From positions 114,398 to 178,397 of the forward strand of contig NZ_BOMG01000023.1 in assembly GCF_016862075.1 (NCBI RefSeq): a stretch of 64,000 nt of DNA. Direction: 5' to 3'. Shown here one piece after another: positions 1 through 9,309 of this stretch. The stretch is from Actinoplanes couchii (lineage in GTDB: Bacteria; Actinomycetota; Actinomycetes; Mycobacteriales; Micromonosporaceae). A model generated the notes under the pieces. That model ran no database searches and was not told the origin of the DNA. It was given only the letters and a program-made list of their open reading frames with translations. The position numbers were made by a program, and so were the translations under genes. The stretch's first letter is position 1. Every line of letters starts with the position of its first letter.

Positions 1-732
1 TTCGGCAACCGGCTGCTCACCTTCGTGCTCATCGCGATCGCGGTGCTCTGTTTCCTGGGCGCGCTGGCCCGCCGCCGCCGCTCGCTGATCGTGCTCACCG
101 TCGCGATCGGGCTCGGCATCCCCGGGCAGGGTGTCATCGGTGGCATCACGGTGCTCACCAACCTCAACCCGTGGGTCGTCGGCCTGCACTTCATCCTGTC
201 CGTCGGGCTGATCGCCTGGGCCTTCGCGCTGTGGCGCCGGGTCGACCAGGGCGACGGCGAGCCGATCACACTGGTCCCGGCCCCGATCCGGCAGCTCGCG
301 CTGGTCAACGTCGCGGTCAGCTTCGCGGTCATCGCCGCCGGGGTGGTCGTCACCGGCAGCGGGCCGCACTCCGGCGACCACGGGGCCAAGCGCAACGGGC
401 TCGACCCGGACCGGCTCTCCCAGCTGCACGCCGACCTGGTGTTCCTGCTGATCGGGCTGACCGTGGCGCTGTGGTTCGCGCTGCGCGCGGTGGACGCGCC
501 GCCGGCCGCGGTCAAGGCCGCCGCGACGCTGTTCTGGGTGGAGATGGCGCAGGGCCTGATCGGCTTCGTGCAGTACTTCACGCATCTGCCGGTCGCGCTG
601 GTGGCCGCGCACATGCTCGGTTCCGGTCTGGTCTGGACCGCCACCCTGGCCGTCCTCTGGTCGCTGCGCACCCGCCCGGTCGTCCCCGCCCCGGCGACTC
701 CGGCTCCCGAGGAGATCCCGGTCTCCGCCTAG
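1..732 (+). CDS. ctaA: Heme A synthase (CtaA/COX15), 3' part
   Basis: The frame is open from base 1 to the TAG at 730-732, so the gene begins before the window; 243 codons are visible. The product is a polytopic membrane protein with several long hydrophobic helices. Conserved histidines lie in contexts such as GSGPHSGDHG and AAHMLGSG, as expected of the COX15/CtaA family, which oxidises heme O to heme A for aa3-type cytochrome oxidase. The C-terminus is a short Pro/Ala-rich tail. ctaB, which makes heme O, lies 1.4 kb away on the other strand, supporting the call. A strong hairpin terminator follows immediately. Confidence 0.9.
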   Translation, partial: FGNRLLTFVLIAIAVLCFLGALARRRRSLIVLTVAIGLGIPGQGVIGGITVLTNLNPWVVGLHFILSVGLIAWAFALWRRVDQGDGEPITLVPAPIRQLALVNVAVSFAVIAAGVVVTGSGPHSGDHGAKRNGLDPDRLSQLHADLVFLLIGLTVALWFALRAVDAPPAAVKAAATLFWVEMAQGLIGFVQYFTHLPVALVAAHMLGSGLVWTATLAVLWSLRTRPVVPAPATPAPEEIPVSA

Positions 733-737
733 CAAGC

Positions 738-770
738 AAAAAGGCCGCCCCGGTTCGGGGCGGCCTTTTT
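738..770. terminator. Bidirectional intrinsic terminator
   Basis: A perfect 14-bp stem (738-751 with 757-770) closes a 5-nt loop and is flanked by A5 on the left and T5 on the right. It can therefore stop both ctaA (+) and the ATP-grasp gene (-), which converge here. Confidence 0.9.
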
Positions 771-776
771 CGTGGA

Positions 777-1655
777 TCAGAGACGGGCGAGGATCGCGTC
801 GGCGAGACGGTCGGCGGAGCCCGGAGCGGTTCGCAGGAACAGCGAGGGCTCGGTCAGCTCCAGCTCGATCAGTGTCGGAGCGCCGTCCGGTCCCGGAATC
901 ATGTCGACCCGGGCGTACAACAACTGCTTGGTCCCTCCGGGGATCGCGGCGAGAACCCGGACGGCGAGGTCCAGCTCGGCGATCGACGGCTGCCGTGGGG
1001 TGATCTGCTCGGAGCCGACGTCGACCCGGCCGCCGCCGGGGACGGTGAGCATCGCCGACTTGCGGATGCCGTGGCTGAAGGTGAGTTCACCGGTGGCGTC
1101 CGGGGTGCAGAGCACCGCGGTCTCCCCCTCGGTGTCCACCGCGGACAGGTACGGCTGGATCATCGCGGTCCGCCCGGCGGCGGTGAGCCGCTCCACGTGC
1201 GCCACGGCCTGCTCGGTGTGCCCGGGCAGCTGATAACGGCCGGTGTCCCGGCTGCCGGCGCTGACGGTCGGCTTGACCACCCATTCGCCGTCGGCCGCCG
1301 GGGTCCAGGTCTCCCCCGGGCCGACGAACTCGGTCGGGATGATCGGGACGCCGGCCTCGGCGAGTTCACCGAGGTACCGCTTGTCGGTGTTCCACACGAC
1401 GATGTCGGCGGGGTTGGCCAGCCGGGGCACCGACCGGGCCCACGTCACGAACTCCTCGCGGCGGCCCGGGTAGTCCCACGGCGAGCGGAGGACGACGAGG
1501 TCGTAGGCGGCCCACTCGGCCACCGGGTCGTCCCACCGGACCGCGTCGGCGACCACCCCGCGCTGCCGCAGGGCGTCCCGCAGAGGGTGGTCGTCGAGCC
1601 AGAGGTCGGGCAGGTCCGCCGAGGTCACCAGGGCGACCCGGGTCTCGGCCGCCAT
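777..1655 (-). CDS. ATP-grasp domain protein (RimK/glutathione-synthetase-like)
   Basis: 292 residues. ATP-grasp features are visible: WNTDKRYLGEL near residue 100, EWVVKPTVSAGSRDTGRY near residue 145 (the lysine and small-residue loop that hold ATP), and a C-terminal LIELELTEPSLFLRT with the metal-binding acidic residues. Family members ligate a carboxylate to an amine or thiol at the cost of ATP; the substrate here cannot be told. I chose the ATG at 1655 because it overlaps the upstream stop codon as ATGA and the protein then starts with the expected beta strand (RVALVTSAD). A longer frame upstream lacks this. It is probably co-transcribed with the 97-aa gene before it. Confidence 0.85.
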   Translation of the reverse strand: MAAETRVALVTSADLPDLWLDDHPLRDALRQRGVVADAVRWDDPVAEWAAYDLVVLRSPWDYPGRREEFVTWARSVPRLANPADIVVWNTDKRYLGELAEAGVPIIPTEFVGPGETWTPAADGEWVVKPTVSAGSRDTGRYQLPGHTEQAVAHVERLTAAGRTAMIQPYLSAVDTEGETAVLCTPDATGELTFSHGIRKSAMLTVPGGGRVDVGSEQITPRQPSIAELDLAVRVLAAIPGGTKQLLYARVDMIPGPDGAPTLIELELTEPSLFLRTAPGSADRLADAILARL

Positions 1656-1948
1656 CAGCGGGCCATGCTCCGGCGCGACATCGACCGCCAGAGGTCGTTG
1701 CTGGGGCGCATCTGCTCCATCAGCTCGCGCTCCCATTCGTTCTCCACCTTGACTCCCGCGTGGTCACAGGCCTCACGGGCGACACCGGTGTCCGGGGCGA
1801 ACTGGTCGGACCACTCGCCGTCCTCTCCGACGAGGACGATGCGGGCGCCGCGCTTACCGACGTACTCGATCACCGCCTTGGCACCGCCGTGTCCGGCGGC
1901 GAAGGACTTGATGTCGGAAGTCAGTGTCGTAACGGAACCTTCTGCCAT
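1655..1948 (-). CDS. Small hypothetical protein, alpha/beta, 97 aa
   Basis: 97 residues; I do not recognise a named family. The sequence looks like a compact Rossmann-type half-domain (KAVIEYVGKRGARIVLVGEDG, split here as KAVIEYVGKRG then ARIVLVGEDG) with a charged C-terminus. Its stop overlaps the start of the ATP-grasp gene (ATGA), so the two are translationally coupled and likely work together. The ATG at 1948 is preceded by a -10-like TAGGCT with a 7-nt spacer and no Shine-Dalgarno sequence, suggesting a leaderless start. A longer in-frame extension exists but has no such support. Confidence 0.65.
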   Translation of the reverse strand: MAEGSVTTLTSDIKSFAAGHGGAKAVIEYVGKRGARIVLVGEDGEWSDQFAPDTGVAREACDHAGVKVENEWERELMEQMRPSNDLWRSMSRRSMAR

Positions 1949-1961
1949 GGTCCGCAGCCTA
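1949..1961 (-). promoter_or_regulatory. Leaderless-type promoter -10
   Basis: On the minus strand TAGGCT (1956-1961) is followed by 7 nt and then the ATG at 1948. The transcript would begin at or beside the start codon. See the finding on recurrent TAnnnT-N6-start. Confidence 0.4.
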
Positions 1962-2167
1962 AGCACCCGAAGACGCCGCCGGGGGCATGCCGACCCGCTT
2001 TTGTGACTCCAATTACCAGCAGGTTTCAAACTCCGGCGCATTGTTTTGCGGTGATTTCGCCGCCTTTGTCCCCCGGCCGATTATCCGCCCATCGAGTGAC
2101 GGACAGTAACCGACACTACCGGCAATCCGGGCATCCTGTGCGATCGGCCGGATCAGCGCACGACGGC

Positions 2168-3118
2168 TCAGATCAGCGCGTCGGCCGCGACGGCCATGAA
2201 GAGGATCGTCAGGTACGTGATCGAGAGGTGGAACAGGCGCATCGGTTTGACCGCCGCCCCACCACCGCTCTGGCGCACCAGCCGGATCGACTCCCCGAGG
2301 AACACCGCGCCCATCACGACCGCCGTCACGCCGTAGATCGGCCCGAGGCCGAGCGGCCACGCGGCGAGCGAGGACACCACGGTGAGTACGGAGTAGAGGA
2401 TGATCTCGAAGTTGACCCGCTTCATCGAGCGGACCACCGGAAGCATCGGGATGCCGGCGCGCGCGTAATCGTCCCGGTATTTGATCGCGAGCGCATAGAA
2501 ATGCGGCATCTGCCAAAAGAAGACAACCGCGAAAAGCGCCCACGACATCGGCGGCAGGGAGTCGGTGACCGCGGCCCAGCCGATCAGCACCGGCGCCGCG
2601 CCGCACACCCCGCCCCAGAACGTGTTCGCCGGGGTACGCCGCTTCAGCCAGAGCGTGTAGATCACGTCGTAGTAGAAGATCGACGCGGCGGTGAGCACAG
2701 TGGCCAACCAGTTGGTGAGAACCGCCATCAGCGCGACCGAGATCACAGCCAGGGTCAGGCCAAAGATCAGCACGGCCCGCGGGGTGATCTGGTTCGCCGG
2801 GATCGGGCGCCGCTTGGTGCGCCGCATCAACTGGTCGATGTCGCGATCGATGTAGCAGTTCAGCGCACTCGCCGCGCCACCCGCCATCGAGCCCCCGACC
2901 AGCACCGCGGCGAACGTGACCGGGTCCGGCCAGCCCTGCGCCGCCAGCATCATGGTGGGCACCGTGGTGACCAGCAGCAGTTCCACGATCTGCGGTTTGG
3001 TGAGCGAGAGATAGGCCCGGAACACCGCGGCCCAGCGCTGGAAGCGTGACTCCCGGACAGGCTGCTCAGCCACTCCGGACGTCCGCCGTTGCAGGGGACG
3101 CTCGGTGATCATGCTCAC
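2168..3118 (-). CDS. ctaB: Protoheme IX farnesyltransferase (heme O synthase)
   Basis: 316 residues, the normal length for the UbiA-family CtaB. It transfers a farnesyl group to protoheme, giving heme O, in the membrane. Visible are an Asp-rich prenyl-diphosphate site [15 protein letters not shown] near residue 85, followed by KRRPIP, and a second acidic cluster around [17 protein letters not shown], separated by about eight hydrophobic helices. The GTG at 3118 is preceded by AAGGTGG at 6-7 nt spacing, which favours it over the ATG two codons later. The gene is divergent from tkt; the 258-bp gap between them must hold both promoters. Confidence 0.95.
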   Translation of the reverse strand: MSMITERPLQRRTSGVAEQPVRESRFQRWAAVFRAYLSLTKPQIVELLLVTTVPTMMLAAQGWPDPVTFAAVLVGGSMAGGAASALNCYIDRDIDQLMRRTKRRPIPANQITPRAVLIFGLTLAVISVALMAVLTNWLATVLTAASIFYYDVIYTLWLKRRTPANTFWGGVCGAAPVLIGWAAVTDSLPPMSWALFAVVFFWQMPHFYALAIKYRDDYARAGIPMLPVVRSMKRVNFEIILYSVLTVVSSLAAWPLGLGPIYGVTAVVMGAVFLGESIRLVRQSGGGAAVKPMRLFHLSITYLTILFMAVAADALI

Positions 3119-3376
3119 GGACAGCCACCTTCCGGCTTCAGCTTTATTACGCGGCCGTTGCCGGGCAGCAACCCGTCGGCTCGCCGGGACAGCCTACGCG
3201 CCGCCGTCTCCGCTGCTCGGGGCACCCGGCGCAGGTGCAGGCGATCACACCCCTTGAACCGGCATGTCCGCTCACAGCGTATGTGCCTAGGGCGTTCGCT
3301 GCGCGGACGTTTAGCCCTACTGGATAGGGTCAAGCCGAAAAGGGTTCCATAATTTTGCCCGAGGAGCACAACCGAC

Positions 3377-5491
3377 GTGGCTGCCACAGATCCCGCTCTC
3401 AACTGGTCCGACCTCGACCGCAAGGCGGTGGACACCACCCGCGTGCTTGCCATGGACGCCGTGGAGAAGGCCGGTAACGGCCACCCCGGCACCGCCATGA
3501 GCCTGGCCCCGGCCGCCTACCTTCTGTTCAACCGCGTGCTGCGGCACGACCCCACGGACCCGGAGTGGGCGGGGCGCGACCGCTTCGTTCTCTCCTGCGG
3601 TCACTCCAGCCTCACCCTCTACATTCAGCTGTTCCTCAATGGCTACAGCCTGTCACTCGATGACCTGAAGGCGCTGCGCCAGTGGGACTCGCTGACCCCC
3701 GGTCACCCGGAGTACGGCCACACCCCCGGTGTCGAGATCACCACCGGCCCGCTGGGCCAGGGCATCGGCAACGCGGTCGGCATGGCCATGTCGGCCCGCC
3801 GTGAGCGCGGCCTGTTCGACCCGGACACCGCGGCCGGCGAGTCGCCGTTCGATCACTTCGTCTACTCGATCGCCTCCGACGGCGACATCGAGGAGGGCGT
3901 CAGCCACGAGTCCAGCGCCATCGCGTCGGTGCAGAAGCTCGGCAACCTCGTGGTGATCTACGACGACAACGAGATCTCCATCGAGGACGACACCCGGATC
4001 GCCAAGAACGAGGACGTCGGCGCCCGCTACGAGGCGTACGGCTGGCACGTCCAGACCGTGAACTGGCGCAAGGGCGAGACGTACACCGAGGACGTCGAAG
4101 AGCTCTGGAACGCGATCCAGACCGCGAAGTCGGTGACCGACAAGCCGTCCTTCATCGTCCTCAAGACGATCATCGGCTTCCCCGCGCCGAAGAAGAAGGA
4201 CACCGGCAAGATCCACGGCTCCGCCCTGGGCGCCGCCGAGATCACCGCCACCAAGGAGCTGCTCGGCTTCGCCGACGAGCCGTTCGCCATCGACGACGAG
4301 GTCGTCAAGCACGCCCAGCAGGTCGTGGAGCGGGGCAAGGCGGCCCGCGCCGAGTGGCAGAAGGCGTTCGACGCCTGGGCCGCCGGCAACGCCGAGGGCA
4401 AGGCGCTGTTCGAGCGTCTCGCCACCCGGACCCTGCCGGAGGGCTGGCACGCGGCCCTGCCCGAGTTCCCCGCGGACGAGAAGGGCCTGGCCACCCGCGC
4501 CGCGTCCGGCAAGATCCTGAAGGCGCTCGCGCCGGTCCTGCCCGAGCTGTGGGGCGGTTCCGCCGACCTGGCGGAGAGCAACAACACCACCATGGAGGGC
4601 GAGCCGTCCTTCATCCCGTCGGAGTACGCCACCAAGGCGTTCCCCGGCAACGAGTACGGCCGCACGCTGCACTTCGGCATCCGTGAGCACGGCATGGGCT
4701 CGATCCTGAACGGCATCGCCGTGCACGGTGGCACCCGGCCGTACGGCGGCACCTTCCTGGTGTTCTCCGACTACATGCGGGGTTCGGTCCGCCTCTCCGC
4801 GCTGATGAAGCTGCCGGTCACCTTCGTGTGGACGCACGACTCGATCGGTCTCGGCGAGGACGGCCCGACGCACCAGCCGATCGAGACGCTGACCGCGCTG
4901 CGTGCCATCGTCGGCCTCGACGTGGTCCGCCCGGCCGACGCCAACGAGACCGCGTACGCGTGGCGGGGCGCCCTGGAGCACACCGACCGCCCGACCGCGC
5001 TCGCGCTGTCCCGGCAGAACCTGCCGACCCTGGACCGCTCGAAGTACGCGTCGGCCGAGGGCACCCTCAAGGGCGGCTACATCCTCTCCGAGGCGTCGAA
5101 CAGCGCTCCGCAGGTGATCCTGATCGCCAGTGGCTCCGAGGTCGCGATCGCGCTCACCGCGCAGGAGCGCCTGGAGGCCGACGGCACCCCCACCCGGGTC
5201 GTGTCGATGCCCTGCCAGGAGTGGTTCTTCCAGCAGGACACGGCGTACCAGCAGCAGGTCCTGCCGCACGGCGTGAAGGCCCGCGTCTCGGTCGAGGCCG
5301 GCATCCGGATGAGCTGGGACCGTCTGATCGGCGACGCCGGCGAGGCCGTCAGCATCGAGCACTACGGCGCCAGCGCCCCGGCGAAGGTCCTGTTCGAGCA
5401 GTTCGGCTTCACCGCTGACAACGTCGTCGCGAAGGCCCACGCCTCCCTCGCCAAGGTCGGCGAGATCACCGGTCACAAGACCGGCAACTGA
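3377..5491 (+). CDS. tkt: Transketolase
   Basis: 704 residues. Thiamine-diphosphate enzyme that moves two-carbon units between sugar phosphates in the non-oxidative pentose phosphate pathway. NGHPGTAMSLAPAAY near residue 35 and SDGDIEEGVSHE near residue 170 (the ThDP/Mg site), plus HDSIGLGEDGPTHQP near residue 490, are classical. The GTG start is supported by GAGGAG at 3361-3366. First gene of a five-gene cluster (tkt-tal-zwf-opcA-pgl) in the order typical of actinobacteria. TAGGGT at 3325-3330 and CATAAT at 3348-3353 are possible -10 elements in the upstream gap. Confidence 0.97.
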   Translation: MAATDPALNWSDLDRKAVDTTRVLAMDAVEKAGNGHPGTAMSLAPAAYLLFNRVLRHDPTDPEWAGRDRFVLSCGHSSLTLYIQLFLNGYSLSLDDLKALRQWDSLTPGHPEYGHTPGVEITTGPLGQGIGNAVGMAMSARRERGLFDPDTAAGESPFDHFVYSIASDGDIEEGVSHESSAIASVQKLGNLVVIYDDNEISIEDDTRIAKNEDVGARYEAYGWHVQTVNWRKGETYTEDVEELWNAIQTAKSVTDKPSFIVLKTIIGFPAPKKKDTGKIHGSALGAAEITATKELLGFADEPFAIDDEVVKHAQQVVERGKAARAEWQKAFDAWAAGNAEGKALFERLATRTLPEGWHAALPEFPADEKGLATRAASGKILKALAPVLPELWGGSADLAESNNTTMEGEPSFIPSEYATKAFPGNEYGRTLHFGIREHGMGSILNGIAVHGGTRPYGGTFLVFSDYMRGSVRLSALMKLPVTFVWTHDSIGLGEDGPTHQPIETLTALRAIVGLDVVRPADANETAYAWRGALEHTDRPTALALSRQNLPTLDRSKYASAEGTLKGGYILSEASNSAPQVILIASGSEVAIALTAQERLEADGTPTRVVSMPCQEWFFQQDTAYQQQVLPHGVKARVSVEAGIRMSWDRLIGDAGEAVSIEHYGASAPAKVLFEQFGFTADNVVAKAHASLAKVGEITGHKTGN

Positions 5492-5527
5492 CTCTTTTCG
5501 TTCCGCCACTTTCAGGAGTTGAGGGAA

Positions 5528-6664
5528 ATGACCGACAGACTGGCCGAGTTGTCCGCGCAAGGTGTCGCGGTGTGGCTCGACGACCTGTCCCGGGTGCGCC
5601 TGACCAGCGGTTCGCTGGACAAGCTGCGCACCGAGCAGCACGTGGTCGGCGTGACCACGAACCCGAGCATCTTCCAGAAGGCGCTGTCCGACGCGGACGC
5701 GTACGACGAGCAGCTGCGTGACCTCGCGGTCCAGGGCGTGACCGTCGAAGAGGCGATCCGCCTGATGACCGCCAAGGACGTGCGCTGGGCGACGGACATC
5801 TTCCGTCCGGCGTACGACGCGTCGAACGGTGTCGACGGCCGGGTGTCCATCGAGGTGGACCCGCGCAAGGCGCACGAGACCGAGTCCACCATCGCCGAGG
5901 CGAAGACGCTGTGGTGGCTGGTCGACCGGCCGAACCTGTACATCAAGATCCCGGCCACCCTGGCCGGCCTGCCCGCCATCACCGAGGTGCTCGGCGCCGG
6001 CATCAGCGTCAACGTCACGCTGATCTTCTCGGTCGAGCGGTACCAGGCCGTGATGGAGGCGTTCCTGGCGGGTCTGGAGCTGGCCAAGGCCAACGGTCAC
6101 GACCTCGCCAAGATCGGTTCGGTGGCGTCGTTCTTCGTCTCCCGCGTGGACAGCGAGATCGACAAGCGCCTGGACAAGATCGGTTCGGACTCGGCGAAGG
6201 CGCTCAAGGGCAAGGCGGCCATCGCCAACGCCCGCCTGGCGTACGAGGCCTACACCGAGGTCTTCGGCGGCGAGCGCTGGAAGGCCCTGGCCTCGGCCGG
6301 CGCCCACCCGCAGCGCCCGCTCTGGGCGTCGACCGGCACCAAGAACCCGGACTTCCTGGACACCATCTACGTCGAGGAGCTGATCGCGCACGGCACGGTG
6401 AACACCATGCCGGAGCCGGTGATCTTCGCGTACGAGGACCACGGCACCACCCGTGGTGACACCATCACCGGCAACTTCGCCGACGCCCACCAGGTCTTCA
6501 CCGACCTGGCGGCGGCCGGCATCGACTTCGCCGACGTCTTCAAGGTCCTCGAGGACGAGGGCGTGGAGAAGTTCGAGCAGAGCTGGACCGAACTGCTCGA
6601 GGGTGTCTCCAAGTCCCTCAAGGCCGCCGGCTCCGGGGCGAAGAACCCCAGCGACGCTGCCTGA
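5528..6664 (+). CDS. tal: Transaldolase
   Basis: 378 residues, the longer actinobacterial type. It transfers a dihydroxyacetone unit between sedoheptulose-7-P and glyceraldehyde-3-[12 protein letters not shown] near residue 45 and NLYIKIPAT near residue 138 (the Schiff-base lysine) are seen. I chose the ATG at 5528, with AGGAG at 5514-5518, over a TTG three codons earlier that overlaps the ribosome-binding site. It starts 36 bp after tkt, so same operon. A 16-bp hairpin follows the stop. Confidence 0.96.
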   Translation: MTDRLAELSAQGVAVWLDDLSRVRLTSGSLDKLRTEQHVVGVTTNPSIFQKALSDADAYDEQLRDLAVQGVTVEEAIRLMTAKDVRWATDIFRPAYDASNGVDGRVSIEVDPRKAHETESTIAEAKTLWWLVDRPNLYIKIPATLAGLPAITEVLGAGISVNVTLIFSVERYQAVMEAFLAGLELAKANGHDLAKIGSVASFFVSRVDSEIDKRLDKIGSDSAKALKGKAAIANARLAYEAYTEVFGGERWKALASAGAHPQRPLWASTGTKNPDFLDTIYVEELIAHGTVNTMPEPVIFAYEDHGTTRGDTITGNFADAHQVFTDLAAAGIDFADVFKVLEDEGVEKFEQSWTELLEGVSKSLKAAGSGAKNPSDAA

Positions 6665-6675
6665 CGCGCACCATC

Positions 6676-6711
6676 AGCGGCCTGTCACGGGGAGTCCCGT
6701 GACAGGCCGCT
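6676..6711 (+). terminator. Stem-loop after tal
   Basis: A perfect 16-bp stem (6676-6691 with 6696-6711) with a GAGT loop lies 12 bp after the tal stop. There is no clear T-run, so it may be a partial terminator or an mRNA-stabilising stem between tal and zwf. Confidence 0.6.
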
Positions 6712-6742
6712 CCGTCATCAAAAAACCTGGCAGGATGACATC

Positions 6743-8260
6743 GTGGGTAATCCGCTGCGTACCGCACAGGACCGTCGGCTTCCACGGATCCCGGAGCCCT
6801 GTGCTCTGGTGATCTTCGGGGTCACCGGTGACCTGTCCCGAAAGAAGCTCATCCCGGCCGTGTACGACCTGGCCAACCGCGGTCTGCTTCCCCCCGGTTT
6901 CGTGGTGGTGGGCTTCGCCCGCGCCGACTGGGGCGACGGCAGCTTCGAGTCCCTGGCCTACGCGGCAGCCAAGAAGGGCGCCCGCACGCCCTGGCGTGAC
7001 GACGTCTGGCAACGGCTCTCCGAGCGTTTCCACTTCATTCCCGGCTCGTTCGACGACGACGACGCCTTCGACAAACTCGCCGAGACCCTGGACGAGCTGA
7101 AGGAGCGCAACGGCATCGCCGGCAACGCGGCCTTCTACTTCTCCATCCCGCCGGCCGCCTTCCCGCTGGTGCTCAACCAGCTCAACCGCACCGGCATGGC
7201 CGACCCGTCGAAGACCGGCGGCTGGCGCCGGGTCGTCGTGGAGAAGCCGTTCGGTCACGACTTCCAGAGCGCGGTGCAGCTCAACGAGCTGGTCGACGAC
7301 GTGTTCATCCCGGAGGACGTCTTCCGGATCGACCACTACCTCGGCAAAGAGACCGTGCAGAACATCATGGCTCTGCGCTTCGCGAACAGCCTCTTCGAGC
7401 CGGTGTGGAACTCGAAGTACGTCGACAGCGTGCAGATCACCATGGCCGAGGACGTCGGCATCGGCACCCGGGCGGCGTTCTACGACGCCTCCGGCGCGGC
7501 CCGCGACGTGCTCCAGAACCACCTGCTCCAGCTCCTGGCGATGATCGCGATGGAGGAGCCGACCAGCTTCGATCCGCAGGAGGTCCGGGCCGAGAAGCTC
7601 AAGGTCCTCAAGGCGATCAGTCTGCCGGCCGACATCAGCTCCGGCTCGGTCCGCGGGCAGTACCTCCCCGGCTGGGTGGCCGGCGAGCGCGCCGTGGGCT
7701 ACCTGGAGGAGCCGAACATCCCGGCCACCTCCACCACCGAGACATACGCCGCGGTCCGGCTCGGCATCCAGAACCGGCGCTGGGCCGGCGTCCCGTTCTA
7801 CGTGCGGGTCGGCAAGCGGATGCCCCGGCGGGTCACCGAGATCGCGATCCTGTTCAAACGGGCGCCGCACCTGCCGTTCGACCCGGCCGACGTGGAGATG
7901 CTGGGCCACAACCAGCTGGTCGTCCGCGTTCAGCCGGACGAGGGCGTGGTCCTCAAGTTCGGGTCCAAGGTGCCCGGCACGTCCATGGAGGTCCGCGACA
8001 TCGCGATGGACTTCCAGTACGGCGAGGCGTTCACCGAGTCCAGCCCGGAGGCGTACGAACGCCTGGTCCTGGATGTCCTGATCGGCGACCGGACGCTCTT
8101 CCCGGACGCCGCCGAGATCGAGCAGTCCTGGCGGGTCATCGACCCGCTCGAGGCGGCCTGGGCGAACACCAAACCGGAACCGTACCGGGCCGGCGAGTGG
8201 GGCCCGCGGGCCGCCGACGAGATGCTGGCACGCGAAGGCCGTACCTGGAGGCGGGCATGA
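6743..8260 (+). CDS. zwf: Glucose-6-phosphate 1-dehydrogenase
   Basis: 505 residues. It oxidises glucose-6-phosphate to 6-phosphogluconolactone, the entry to the oxidative pentose phosphate pathway. The nucleotide-binding start VIFGVTGDLSRKKLIPAVYD near residue 25 and the catalytic RIDHYLGKETVQN motif near residue 195 are intact. The GTG start has AGGA about 7 nt upstream. Its stop overlaps the start of opcA (ATGA), so both are translated together. Confidence 0.97.
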   Translation: MGNPLRTAQDRRLPRIPEPCALVIFGVTGDLSRKKLIPAVYDLANRGLLPPGFVVVGFARADWGDGSFESLAYAAAKKGARTPWRDDVWQRLSERFHFIPGSFDDDDAFDKLAETLDELKERNGIAGNAAFYFSIPPAAFPLVLNQLNRTGMADPSKTGGWRRVVVEKPFGHDFQSAVQLNELVDDVFIPEDVFRIDHYLGKETVQNIMALRFANSLFEPVWNSKYVDSVQITMAEDVGIGTRAAFYDASGAARDVLQNHLLQLLAMIAMEEPTSFDPQEVRAEKLKVLKAISLPADISSGSVRGQYLPGWVAGERAVGYLEEPNIPATSTTETYAAVRLGIQNRRWAGVPFYVRVGKRMPRRVTEIAILFKRAPHLPFDPADVEMLGHNQLVVRVQPDEGVVLKFGSKVPGTSMEVRDIAMDFQYGEAFTESSPEAYERLVLDVLIGDRTLFPDAAEIEQSWRVIDPLEAAWANTKPEPYRAGEWGPRAADEMLAREGRTWRRA

Positions 8261-9240
8261 TCGGTCTGTGGGACACCACCGGCAACGAGGTCGTCAAGGC
8301 CCTGGCCGCGGAACGGCGCAGCGCCGGTGGCGTGGCGTCCGGCCTGGCCCTCACCCTGATCGCGGTGGTCGAGGAGAAGAAGGTCCGGGAGGCCGAGGCG
8401 GCGGCCACCATCGCCGCCGCCGCGCACCCCTGCCGGCTTCTCATCGTCGTACGGTCGGACATGGAAGGCCGTAGCCGGCTGGACGCGGAGATCGTGGTCG
8501 GCGGGCGTCTCGGCCCGGCCGAGGCGGTCGTGATGCGGATGTACGGCCGTCTCGCGCTGCACGCCGAGTCGGTCGTGATGCCGCTGCTCGCCCCGGACGT
8601 CCCGGTGGTCACCTGGTGGCACGAGGAGCCGCCGAACATGATCGCCAACGACTTCCTGGGTGTCGTGTCGGAGCGCCGGATCACCGACAGCGCGCAGTCG
8701 CCGGACCCGGTGGCCGCGCTCAAGCAGCGGGCCGTCGACTACGCGCCGGGTGACACCGACCTCACCTGGACCCGGATCACGCTGTGGCGGACCCTGGTCG
8801 CTGGCGCTTTCGACAGCACCGAGGCCCGGGTCATCGGCGCGAAGATCGTGGCGCCGGACCGGGATCCCACCGCCTGGCTGATGCTGGGCTGGCTGAAGTC
8901 CCGGCTCGGCATCGAGCCGGTGCTGGAGCACACCGACCGGGCCCCGCGCCTGCACTCGGTGGAGCTGCAGTGCGAGAACGGCGACTGTGTCCGGGTCACC
9001 CGTGAGGAGGGCACCGCCCTGTTCAGCCGGACCGGCCAGGACGACAGGTACATGCCGCTGCCGAAGCGGGCGGTCGGCGACGAGCTGGCCGAGGAACTGC
9101 GCCGGCTCGACCCGGACCAGATCTACGCGGAGGCGCTCGGCGCCATGGCCGGCCTGTCCGGTCTGGATCACCGCAACCCGGCACGTGTGCACGTCTGGAA
9201 GGACCCGGCGCTGGCCGCCATCGCCAGTTCCGCAGCCTGA
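8257..9240 (+). CDS. opcA: Glucose-6-phosphate dehydrogenase assembly protein OpcA
   Basis: 327 residues. OpcA is an allosteric and assembly partner of Zwf in cyanobacteria and actinobacteria. The start ATG overlaps the zwf stop (ATGA), the standard arrangement. The sequence has the N-terminal regulatory region (LWDTTGNEVVKALAAERR) and the C-terminal OpcA domain with VTWWHEEPPN and TAWLMLGWLKSRLG. A longer in-frame extension inside zwf is a shadow and was not used. Confidence 0.95.
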   Translation: MIGLWDTTGNEVVKALAAERRSAGGVASGLALTLIAVVEEKKVREAEAAATIAAAAHPCRLLIVVRSDMEGRSRLDAEIVVGGRLGPAEAVVMRMYGRLALHAESVVMPLLAPDVPVVTWWHEEPPNMIANDFLGVVSERRITDSAQSPDPVAALKQRAVDYAPGDTDLTWTRITLWRTLVAGAFDSTEARVIGAKIVAPDRDPTAWLMLGWLKSRLGIEPVLEHTDRAPRLHSVELQCENGDCVRVTREEGTALFSRTGQDDRYMPLPKRAVGDELAEELRRLDPDQIYAEALGAMAGLSGLDHRNPARVHVWKDPALAAIASSAA

Positions 9241-9309
9241 CAGTTTTTCGTTTCCGGGGCCGTCCGCCGCACTGCGGTGGGCGGCCTCGTCATAGAAGGA
9301 GACATCCCA

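Noticed and set aside
171..2006. Long plus-strand open frame of about 600 codons across ctaA and the ATP-grasp gene
   Set aside because: Arg/Gly/Ala-rich high-GC shadow of real genes in other frames; no family features.
3653..6490. 945-codon minus-strand frame opposite tkt and tal
   Set aside because: Antisense shadow in high-GC DNA; tkt and tal on the plus strand are unmistakable.
9259..9287. Hairpin between opcA and pgl as a terminator
   Set aside because: The stem is interrupted by several mismatches and the genes are in one operon.
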